Origin: Ischnura elegans
Lineage: Eukaryota > Arthropoda > Insecta > Odonata > Coenagrionidae
Direction of reading: 5' to 3'
DNA length: 64,000 bases
Assembly (NCBI RefSeq): GCF_921293095.1
Contig: NW_025791737.1
Span: 1-64,000 of the forward strand
The notes under the pieces are model-generated. The model saw nothing but the letters and a program-made list of their open reading frames with translations. It ran no database searches and had not been told where the DNA came from. Shown piece by piece: positions 56,405 through 64,000 of this stretch. Both the position numbers and the translations under genes were made by a program. Within the stretch, counting starts at the first letter, position 1, and every line of letters starts with the position of its first letter.

Positions 56405-56865
56405 ACATCATCATCATCACCGGTCAACAATCCTAGGATTGGTTTGACGCAGCTCTCCACTCAGTTCTCCTATCAGCTAATCTTTTCACACCTACGTTAT
56501 TCTTCTCTTTCACATCTCTCTTTACTTGTTCCATATATTTTGTTCGAGGTCTTCCTTTTCCATTCTTGCCTTCCACTTGTCCTTCGACGATTGTCTTCAT
56601 CAGGCCATCATGTCTCAAGATGTGGCCTATAAGGATGTTCCGTCTTCTTATTAACGCATTCGCGATTCTCCATGTGCCCATTCCCAGATTGTCACTAAAC
56701 AAACGTTTCCATCCTCTCCCGCCTCTTTTCCCTCGTAAATTCCCTTCCAGATCACATTGACCCGTTCTCCTTTCCAAACCACTCCTTTACAAACCGCGCT
56801 CTTTCCTACCTCAATAGGAACTCTCAAGGTCAATAAGATTAAGTTTTCTTGGGTATCACACAATT
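56405..56865 (-). pseudogene. RTE-type retrotransposon 3' end, copy 2
   Basis: The minus strand has RRRNILIGHILRHDGLMKTI, EGKNGKGRPRTKYMEQVKRD and RTEWRAASNQS, with a GATGATGATGATG tail at 56405-56420. Upstream it reads GKRGGRGWKRLFSDNLGMGT, which differs from copies 1 and 3, so the 5' part is rearranged or from another source. It is in the same orientation as copy 1, 0.7 kb away. Confidence 0.82.
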
Positions 56866-56913
56866 ACTTATACCTCTTATTTTTTTTACAAAGCGTGACC
56901 CGGGTTTCAATGA

Positions 56914-57407
56914 ATAGGGTAGTTTCCTTCACCAAAGAAAAAGAAAGGCATTGATTGCGATTCGTTACCCGCCATTAGGGTATTCATAATATACAAATTA
57001 TTTAGTTTTAGAAATACCGGTTCAGACGAATGGGAATGGTCAATTTTATCATAATTTGAAAAAGGCCAGATTGGCGCCAATGCTTATGCGCATGATTATT
57101 TAAGCCAAGCGCTACCAGCTAGCAGGGTACTCTGCTACCTGCAAGCATCCTGCGTCGTATCAGCGCTCAAAGCCTCGCCCTCACGTCACCTCACACGGCG
57201 GTAGCGGGTACCAGAACGACGTCACACGGAGTTTTCCCAGCATTCATACTTAGCCGTCGCGTTTTCGCGCGCTTGAAAATGTTCACTTTTCATTTAATCG
57301 CGAAAAATAGATATCGTCATTTAAAAATCCAAAAGCGTGAAATGCGTACTCCAGAAGTAATAATATTTCTATTTAGGCAATAAAAAAAGAATAGGAAACC
57401 ACCCTAT
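56914..57407 (+). mobile_element. Four-copy mobile family, copy B (both ends present)
   Basis: The ends are ATAGGGTAGTTTCCTT and AGGAAACCACCCTAT, an imperfect inverted repeat. It shares CGATTCGTTACCC, AAAAAGGCCAGATTGGCGCC, AAGCCAAGCGCTACCAGC and GTCGCGTTTTCGCGCGCTTG with copies A and C. About 494 bp long and non-coding. No confident target duplication. Confidence 0.82.
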
Positions 57408-57469
57408 TATCATCATCTTCGGGCGCAAATTATGATTTGTTTATCTTATTATTGTTACCTAGTTACTTG

Positions 57470-57858
57470 ATGAATTTTAAAACGGACACCAGAATAGGGG
57501 AAAAGGATGGGTAAAGATATTCATTTATAAGAGTACTGTCCTGACTTTCGATAATTTTTAAAATTTCTAACTGCTCCCTAGAGTCCATGTTCACGGCGGT
57601 CATTTCAGAACTTTAAAATATTCATTTTAAAATCGCCCCTGTGGCAGTTGCATATTAAGTGTTTAGCAAAATTACTTTTTTCATCTTCGCTATTTTTGTA
57701 AGCACTTAAATGTTCTTTTTTTTCCTGATTTCAAAACTTCTTCCTGTCTGCCCCACGTATATACCATTGCAATCGCTGCATTTCACGGCCGTCATTCCAA
57801 AACTTTAAAATATTCATTTTAAAATCGCTCCTGTGGCCGGCAGTTGCATATTAAGTGT
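57470..57858 (-). pseudogene. Penelope-like element fragment with GIY-YIG endonuclease motif, partly duplicated
   Basis: The minus strand encodes VKCSDCNGIYVGQTGRSFEI, then KEHLSAYKNSEDEKSNFAKH, LICNCHRGDFKMNILK, and downstream MDSREQLEILKIIESQDSTL. GIY...GQTGRSF is the hallmark of the Penelope endonuclease. A segment of about 70 bp (AACTTTAAAATATTCATTTT through GCATATTAAGTGTTTA) is present twice, at 57610-57665 and 57799-57860, so the copy has an internal duplication. Several frame breaks are present. The RT part is not seen. Confidence 0.8.
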
Positions 57859-57862
57859 TTAA

Positions 57863-58794
57863 GCCTGAATCACACGATCTTTTTTTTCGTCGCGAAAGTA
57901 ATCACTATCGAGATCACTTTTCCGTCGCGAAAAGCAATCGCTCCTGTGATCATTTTTCTGAATCACACGGTCACTCCCGCCGTCGCTTTTCGCATCATTT
58001 CCAATATCACAGCTCGTTGTCATAGGACCCTCATCACGAAATTATATAGCGTGTTTGTTTATTTATATCGTTCCCACAATTGTCAAACGTTGCGCTGCAA
58101 TCACTCCATAGGGGAATGCGTTCCGATTGGCTGATATGGGGTTTTAGTGACGGTTTTAGCGACGGAAAAAGCGACCGGAATATATGCAGCGCCGGCTTGG
58201 CTTCATGCAGCACCATCTCATCTCAAGAAAATTCTGGTCGCCGAAAACAAGATCATTCGTGAAATAATAAATGCGCCATGGTTTATGAGCAACAAAAACA
58301 TCAGGAAAGACCTCAAACTATGTCCAGTTCTAACTTATCTAAAATCGCACTTGTCTAAATTCGAAAAATCTTTCGCTGCTACTAAAAATCCATTATTAGA
58401 AAATCTCTGGGACTACGAAATACCTGTTAAACCATAATACCTTTATCCCAAATCTGCCCTAAACCCTACCCACATTCCCAATCCCTAACTCCCCCAATTA
58501 ACTATGCCATGACTCATGTAAAAATTTAAAAAGTGATTGTCTTTAGCTGCAAGAAACAACAAGAAAAGGGAAACACACAGGAGACAGCCGGATTGGCTGG
58601 GAACTGCGGACTAAACAATGAGAGAGATACTTGCGAGGACTTGCGAGGCGACCGGACGAGTGATGAAAAATAGCGATGGGAATCCTCAACGCGATCGCGA
58701 TCGCGAAAAACAATTGCCGCCGACGATCATTTTGCGCAGTAATCGCGATAGTGATCACTTTCGCGACGAAAAAAAATGATCGTGTGATTCAGGC
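57863..58794. mobile_element. 932-bp TTAA-flanked DNA element with a Jockey-like insert
   Basis: TTAA lies at 57859-57862 and 58795-58798. The ends GCCTGAATCACACGATC and GATCGTGTGATTCAGGC are inverted, and the match continues inward (TTTTCGTCGCGAAAGT, GATCACTATCG). Subterminal sequence is rich in GTCGC and GCGATC motifs. It inserted into the duplicated Penelope segment: TAAGTGTTTA before and AAGCAAAATT after resemble the empty copy at 57651-57670. It contains a Jockey-like fragment at about 58180-58500. Confidence 0.88.
58185..58437 (+). pseudogene. Jockey-like RT C-terminal fragment
   Basis: The frame reads YAAPAWLHAAPSHLKKILVA, ENKIIREIINAPWFMSNKNI, then RKDLKLCPVLTYLKSHLSKF and ENLWDYEIPVKP-stop at 58437. 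YGxPxW...SHxKKLQxxQNKxLRxIxNAPWYxxN is the usual tail of Jockey ORF2. It is 5'-truncated and nested in the TTAA-flanked element. This lineage differs from the I-clade copies. Confidence 0.85.
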
Positions 58795-58798
58795 TTAA

Positions 58799-60190
58799 AG
58801 CAAAATTGTTAAAACTAATAATGGAATACCACAAAGTTAATCAAGAGTTAGTGAATTTTGTTCAATAGGATTACTTTCAATGCATTGTTATTTATTTAAA
58901 TTTATGATGTTTCATTGTATTAGTACTTTTTATGTTTGTTATACCATGTCACTGTAAACTTAAAAATATGCCTAATGTGGACAACTTGATAAATAAGTAA
59001 ATAAATTTAAGTATTTCCTCATTTCACCATACATATAAGCTTCACGATTGACGCAATCGTTGCGGAGGGACCCCTAAGCTCCTTAGCCCTTTCGAGACGG
59101 CGGAGTTTTCGTTTTCGCATGACTGCTGTACTGAGCCCCAAGAGACTCTTCTTTCTCGTGGTACAGAGCATTTTTGGGGGACTTTCGTTAAGAAGGGTCT
59201 CGTGGAACCTTTTTCCACCCCTCCACGCAGGGACTTAGCATTATCTCGGACTCCGAGAGTAGTTGTGCTCCCTCCTTTCCGGTTTTACGACCATACCTGC
59301 GGCATTGGTTCGCGGTCAACTTATGTATTGCTTATACGTATTTAGCACATTTGCACGTAAATTGTAGACTTTGAATTGAATTCCTCATTTCTATCTGAGC
59401 ATTGTCAAATTTTAAACGAAGTTCTAAGGCCATTATTAACGCATTTAACGCAGCAACAATTTCCATGTCGATGTTTATACATAACTCGAGATATAAGTTA
59501 ATATTTGTCGTAGAATTTCGTTTAAAAATTGTAAACGCTACTCAAAAGACAAATAATTCGATTCTTAGTGTATATTTCTTGAGAAATGAACAAATACTTA
59601 TTTCGAAAATTGACTGTATAAACAATTGAATGACCGCTGTCCCGTACCGCTGCGCTGAGAGGGGTTCTAAAAGACGAAGGGCCCGAGTACCTGCTCCCGA
59701 ATTCCGAGGGTTAATCCTAACCCCGAAGCGTTGGGTCCTGAGACAAAGACGTCGTAAATCCACAACCGTCCTTAAAGGGGGGGGGGGCTAGAAAACGTAT
59801 ATATATACGGCTTTCGATATCCTGGCCGGGTAAATCTCACACGTATATATACGCCCGTCGTCTCCCGGGTCAGGAAACGTCCACACATATATATACGTGT
59901 ACAGTAGGGAAAAGGTTAGATTGCTTGAACAAATTTTGGATTTTGATCCAAAAATTTTGAAACTTATACTTTTAGAACTAGCCACATTTTTGCAATATTT
60001 TGAGTTGTGTCTGACCTCTGCAGAACTAATGGTTCCAGAGATACAGATCGTCCTCTAAGTGGGACATTGGGAACATCAGTAATGTGATCTTATGATTTCC
60101 GAAGTCTTAATGCTTATTAATGATTAATGGTGGATAGCATCCCATCGTAAATTTTGACCCTTCCTTTTTCCGCGAAAAATGCGATCTTAC
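58799..60190. other. Unassigned, possibly with a TTAA-type MITE relative
   Basis: TTAGCCCTTTCGAGACGGCGG near 59090 resembles the left end of the TTAA MITE at 19120. At 59778-59788 there is a G run. Near 59796-59900 three TA-rich palindromic strings occur (CGTATATATATACG, CGTATATATACG, ACATATATATACGTGT). No gene recognised. Confidence 0.4.
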
Positions 60191-60194
60191 TGTA

Positions 60195-60975
60195 AAGCAG
60201 TCATAGCCGAGACGGAGAAGGATTTGAAGAAGACGTTGACAAACATGGAAAGGACAATGGCCCGATATCAGCTGAAAATCAACAAAAAGAAGACTAAGAT
60301 ATTAGTTTGCAGTAAAAGAGAGGAGGCTAAAACAAACATCAGCCTAGGAAAGCATAAGCTTGAAGAGGTGAACGAGTTCTCTTATCTGGGAAGCCGAATT
60401 ACCAGCGATGGACGGAGCAAGAAAGAAATACACAGTAGAATATATAGCGCAGGCGAAGAGGGCTTTCTACAAAAAGAAGAATCTTCTTACAGCTTAAAAT
60501 ACCAGCATAGAAGTAAGGAAATATTATTCAGATGCTACATATGGAGTATGTTTCTCTATGGAAGCGAGGCTTGGACGTTGACAGCAGCAGAGAAGTCAAG
60601 AGTGGAAGCATTCGAAATGTGGTGCTACCGAAGAATGATGAAGATAAAATGGATTGACCGTGTGAGTAACCAGGAAGTGCTAAGAAGAGTGGGAGAAAAG
60701 AGAAGCCTCCTAAAAACATTAAGCAGAAGAAGGGACAACTTAGTTGGCCACATTTTGAAGCACGATGGTCTGATGAAGACAATCGTTGAAGGACAAGTGG
60801 AAGGGAAAAAGGGCAAGGGACGGCCCCGAATGAGTTATATCGGACAGGTTGTAAAGGATGTAAAAGAGAATAAATATGTAGCTATGAAGAGATTAGCGGG
60901 TAGGAGAGAGAAATGGAGAGGTGCGTCAAACCAATCTTAGGATTGTTGACTAATGATGATGATGACTGTAAAGGA
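60195..60975 (+). pseudogene. RTE-type retrotransposon 3' end, copy 3 (RT C-terminal half)
   Basis: The frame from about 60195 has VIAETEKDLKKTLTNMERTM, YQLKINKKKTKILVCSKREE, EFSYLGSRITSDGRSKKEIH, FLYGSEAWTLTAAEKSRVEA, FEMWCYRRMMKIKWIDRVSN and HILKHDGLMKTIVEGQVEGK, ending REKWRGASNQS-stop at 60940. A TGATGATGATGA tail at 60952-60965 marks the 3' end. Some 250 codons are open without a stop, so this is the best kept RTE piece here. Catalytic RT motifs lie upstream of the truncation and are absent. Confidence 0.9.
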
Positions 60976-61399
60976 ATAGTGATAATTTTTTCACTACCGT
61001 ATCTGTAATAAAACCAACTTTTAATGTGCGGTGATCGAAATAAGACTGACTTTTTTATTATTCTTTTTCATCCTGTATCATAACCTTTTCTCAAAAATCG
61101 TTTTTTTTTTCTTCAAAAATTAGAATTTGAAAACATGGACAGGAGGCTGAATAATATATTTTACTTGGTGAGTAAATATCACCACCTTTGAAAATTTTGT
61201 TCATCCAACGAATTGCGTTAGTTTATTTATGACATTGTTCACTAAATTAGAACTTGGTAAAAATCTCCGAAAAACAAGCACAATCTGTGGGCACGCATTT
61301 CCATTCATTTGTTTACTTCGAACGCTAATCAGGAACAGGTGGCATTAAAAATAATATTATAGTACAATATGGTGGTTTGATATTATTTTTTTTATCGAC
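60976..61399. other. Unassigned AT-rich sequence
   Basis: No gene recognised. Confidence 0.4.
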
Positions 61400-61876
61400 T
61401 AAATCGAAAGATTATTACTCCTGGGGTACGTATTTCACTCTTTTAGATTTCCGAATGACGATGTGTATTTGTTGCGATTAAATGAAAAGTGAAAATTTTC
61501 AAGCGCGCGAAAACGTGACGGCTAAGTATGAATGCTGGGAAAAGCCCGTGTGACGTATTTCTGGTTCCGCTGCCGCCCTTTGAGGTGACCTTGAGGCGAG
61601 GCTAGAGCGCTGATACGACGCAGGCTGCTGGCAGGTGGCAGAGTACCCTGCTAGCAGGTAGCGCTTGGCTTAAATAAGGATTATTAATACCCTATCAAAC
61701 GAAGGAAACTTCCCGACCAATCTTGCCCTTTTCGAATGCGGTTAAAATCGACCATTTCCATTCGTCTAAACTGGGATTTCTAAAACCTAATAATTTGTAT
61801 ACTTTGAATAAACTAATGGTGGGTAACGAATCGCAATCAATGCCTTTCATTTTCTTTGATGAAGGAAACTACCCTG
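61400..61876 (-). mobile_element. Four-copy mobile family, copy C (inverted)
   Basis: It contains TCAAGCGCGCGAAAACG, GCTAGCAGGTAGCGCTTGGC, AACGAATCGCAATCAATGCC and the end GAAGGAAACTACCCTG. It is inverted relative to copies A and B, and like A it has the insert-like stretch with TAATACCCTATCAAACGA. Confidence 0.8.
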
Positions 61877-62077
61877 TTCAAGCAACTGTTGTACATCAGG
61901 TTAGAAAAAACGGAAGAAAAATGCCCATAGAAGAACTTAAACATAGCGCAATGATTATAAAGTTACCGCAGTGTATATCCACCTAAATGCGGTTATTAAG
62001 ACACGATTCCCTAAGCTCTGTGCCGCACGCATTCATTGGTAATGTAAAACATCTGACTACTCGTATATCATCTAGGT

Positions 62078-62276
62078 TCCTGTGACGTCACTTGGAGTGG
62101 CATCGCATGGGCGCCAATCTGTCCTTTTTCAAATGAGGTTAAAATTGACCATTTCCATTCGTCTAAACCGGGATATCTAAAACCTAATAATTTGTATACT
62201 TTGAATAAACTAATGGTGGGTAACGAATCGCAACAATGCCTTTCGTTTTCTTTGATGAAGGAAACTACGCTATTAT
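62078..62276 (-). mobile_element. Four-copy mobile family, copy D (partial, inverted)
   Basis: It shares CCTGTGACGTCACTTGGAGT, ATGGGCGCCAATCTG, TTTCCATTCGTCTAAACCGG, GTGGGTAACGAATCGCAA and the end GAAGGAAACTACGCTAT with copies A to C. The remaining half is lost. It lies 0.2 kb from copy C in the same orientation. Confidence 0.8.
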
Positions 62277-62289
62277 ACACTCAAAATAT

Positions 62290-62760
62290 ACCTTTATTTG
62301 AAAACGTTTTATAACACCTTTCTGAGCAGAAACTCTACTTCCTCATACTTCATAAGCCATTTTTTAACTGCGGATGTAAAACCCCATCTCTTCTCCTTCT
62401 TTGCCACATTGATTGGCAACATACTTTATAATTTTGACCCCAAGTATTGGTATGATTGTCTATATATTTCAGTCGTCGGCCTAGGTATATCAAAGTTTCT
62501 CCAAGACCTGATGTAATAAGTTTGTGGTCTGGCCTTTTCACCGCAACGGTTATAAACAACTCTAAGGACTTTATAAATGAATAGATGCCTTAGTGGGAAG
62601 ATATCTAATTTTCTGAAAGGAGGGAATGAGTGGCTTTGTCTATACGATTGCGTTATAACCCTGATAACCCTTTTTTGCGCCACTATCAATGGTTTAATGT
62701 TGGTAAGAATGCTCCACCCTAGCAGGCTATTCCATATTGCAATCTTGAATTAACAGGAGC
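62290..62760 (-). pseudogene. CR1-superclade retrotransposon, C-terminal RT fragment
   Basis: The minus strand reads PLIVAQKRVIRVITQSYRQS, FPPFRKLDIFPLRHLFIYKV, LRVVYNRCGEK and RSWRNFDIPRPTTEIYRQSY. The block KRxIRxIT...PLFxKLxILPLxxLFIYKxL is the CR1/Daphne RT tail. A similar segment ends the copy at 1-2680 (KKAIRIITHSPSTEHCRPLF). One frame change lies near 62430. It is 5'-truncated. Confidence 0.75.
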
Positions 62761-62979
62761 ATAAGGTTAAAGTGCGTTTGGTGGGGACATGGAGCAGGTA
62801 GTCCGAAGATGGGCGTGGTACACCCTCCGTAGGATCCTTAATCCTCAACCCTTTCCTCGACGCGTTCGCCCTCGCTGGCCCGTGTCTTGGACCCTCCCAG
62901 CGGGGCGCCCCCCTCCCGAAAAGTGACCGCTATGACTGCAATTTGGAAGTCAATCAATCAATCCAATTATCAAAAAATG
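62761..62979. other. Unassigned, GC-rich in part
   Basis: Contains AACCCTTTCCTCGACGCG near 62848 and GGGGCGCCCCCC near 62903, reminiscent of the TTAA MITE at 19120 (AACCCTTTCGCGCC, GGGGCGCC). GAAGGGTTAAAG at 63288-63299 could be its other end. Weak. Confidence 0.35.
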
Positions 62980-63147
62980 ATTGTTTGCATAGTACTCCTG
63001 TCAATTGTGCGATCAAGTACGTCTTTGAAGCGTGATTCTGCGATGAAAAATAACGATTTTGTTAACTTTTCTAAACACGTGGCTGCAGACCACCGGAAAA
63101 TGGCAACAGCGCTTAGGAATGGGCAAAGTAGCGGGCTGTTTGAATGA
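62980..63147 (+). CDS. Small ORF with signal-peptide-like start, unrecognised
   Basis: A 55-codon frame reads MIVCIVLLSIVRSSTSLKRD and then NNDFVNFSKHVAADHRKMAT to GLFE-stop. The first 16 residues have a hydrophobic core like a signal peptide. No family recognised, no splice sites chosen, and chance cannot be excluded. An in-frame upstream Met at 62887 would add a Pro/Ser-rich lead. Confidence 0.2.
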   Translation: MVCIVLLSIVRSSTSLKRDSAMKNNDFVNFSKHVAADHRKMATALRNGQSSGLFE

Positions 63148-63718
63148 GTTACGAGCATGATTTGGCCATCTGGTACCGCTCATTTGCACGCCAAGGCTTC
63201 AGTTAACTTGCCTTTAGTTTCACATAGTCTCCGATTAGATAACCTGCGTCGAGATAAAGGGTCAATTATTCTCTAAGTCGGACATTGAAGGGTTAAAGCA
63301 GTCGAACTACTTCAAAAAGTCGAAAAATACCCGAAAGTTGGATAGGTTGTGTGAATTTTAGACGGTGACCGCGAGTCCCTTTACGTATTTTTTCAAGAGA
63401 AATGAAATAAAATTGCACAGTGTTGATACTATTGTACTGTACCGATTAATGCTCAGAATATCGGCTAAGACGGTTTAAGTTCATTGTATGAATTGCTGTC
63501 TCATATGCCCATGGAAAAATTATGTATGTTTTGGAGTTATTCTTAAGACTAGCTAATGTTTTGCTACCTTCTCGAAACACAAGCTAGTCCTGACCGTCTT
63601 TCATCAGGCTGAGAGTCCAGATCGGAATTTCCGACATTGCCTTCATTCCTGCTACCCTCCCTGTATAATGCAAATCGCACGACATTTTGGATGGTCATTA
63701 ATGGGGTGTATTTTCTTA
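63148..63718. other. Unassigned sequence
   Basis: No gene recognised apart from the open frame that leads into the candidate exon (from 63637). Confidence 0.35.
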
Positions 63719-63813
63719 GCGCTTTAGAGTCCATATCTACAAAGAACTTTGCTGCAATGGCTGAAAGAGGACTGAGTAGTATATGTGAGCATTTATGTGA
63801 GACAAATTCAAAG
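63719..63813 (+). CDS. Candidate single host exon, unrecognised
   Basis: An acceptor-like pyrimidine-rich TATTTTCTTAG ends at 63718, and a strong donor ACCTGTAAGT follows the coding stretch near 63812. Between them the frame reads ALESISTKNFAAMAERGLSS then ICEHLCETNSKNTC. No other transposon mark surrounds it. The phase, partner exons and family are unknown. Confidence 0.25.
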
Positions 63814-64000
63814 AATACCTGTAAGTGCGATAGTTAACGTATTCTTAAAAAAATTTTCTTTCCTTTCTCTGGGGAGAATATATAAAGGGCCTCGCAATCA
63901 CCGTCTAAAACTCACGCAGCCTAACCACCTCTAGGATGTTTGGCAGGTGGTTTTCAACCATTATATGCTATAGCGTTATTATTACAGCGCTAATTACCTG

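Noticed and set aside
59402..59629. 75-codon AT-rich frame
   Set aside because: Low complexity, no motif, and consistent with chance in AT-rich DNA.
62848..63299. TTAA-type MITE between AACCCTTTCCTCG and GAAGGGTTAAAG
   Set aside because: Ends match poorly and TTAA is present on only one side.

Overview
The window reads as a transposon graveyard from an animal, most likely an insect or another arthropod genome. The reasons are the low GC content, spliced transposase genes with GT-AG introns, and the mix of element classes. These include I-clade, LOA-like, CR1-superclade and RTE-type non-LTR retrotransposons, Gypsy LTR elements, a Penelope-like fragment, and Transib, P/THAP9-like, PIF/Harbinger, hAT, pogo/Tigger and TTAA-type DNA transposons. 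I recognise no certain host gene. The best host candidates are a single possible exon and a small ORF in the last 1.1 kb. I see no rRNA, tRNA or CRISPR.

Layout, left to right. 1-2680: a CR1-superclade endonuclease/reverse transcriptase copy (minus), with the 3' tail of another non-LTR element stuck in it at 767-920. 2681-14207: one large insertion with hAT-like ends (CAGTGGCGGC...GCCGCCACTG) and a perfect 8-bp target duplication, which splits the CR1-like copy (its 5' end resumes at 14208). Inside are a spliced Myb/SANT-like gene (4081-8247), the end of a HARBI1-like transposase (13650-13969) and a stack of younger insertions: an RTE copy that itself carries a pogo/Tigger-like element, a 3.65-kb element with GTCGGTA-rich ends that carries a smaller MITE and a foldback, and an E-box-rich TA-flanked MITE. 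14287-15522: a mobile family seen four times in the window, then a short hAT-type element. 15531-21240: a LOA-like retrotransposon (minus) with a DUF4780-type ORF1 and an EN-RT-RNase H ORF2, broken by a TTAA-flanked MITE.

21589-22590: an inverted-repeat element carrying a captured coding piece. 23700-29768: two damaged I-clade copies (plus). The second is only an ORF1 sitting between two 222-bp direct repeats. 30190-31658: a THAP-domain P/THAP9-like transposase pseudogene (minus). 31793-35731: a Gypsy element (minus) with protease, partial RT and integrase. 35927-40181: a complete but mutated Transib (RAG1-like) transposon with 414-bp terminal inverted repeats. 40182-44440: non-coding, with a tandem repeat holding GGTCAAAGGTCA-type motifs. 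44443-44890: the end of a second Gypsy element. 45055-54697: the best preserved I-clade element (minus; ORF1, and ORF2 with EN, RT and RNase H). Its RNase H is split by a 3.9-kb hAT-like insertion (TAGGG ends, 8-bp duplication), and that area was later rearranged into a 963-bp, almost perfect inverted duplication which copied flanking RNase H sequence too.

55676-62760: RTE 3' ends, three more copies of the shared mobile family, a Penelope-like GIY-YIG fragment, a TTAA-flanked element with a Jockey-like fragment inside, and a CR1-superclade 3' end. 62761-64000: mostly unassigned.

The genes do not form a host pathway. They are independent selfish elements whose nesting order gives a relative history. 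The most valuable items are the Transib copy, the Harbinger-type gene pair inside hAT-like ends, the mirrored duplication with a second template-switch-like junction, and several small unassigned coding-like pieces.
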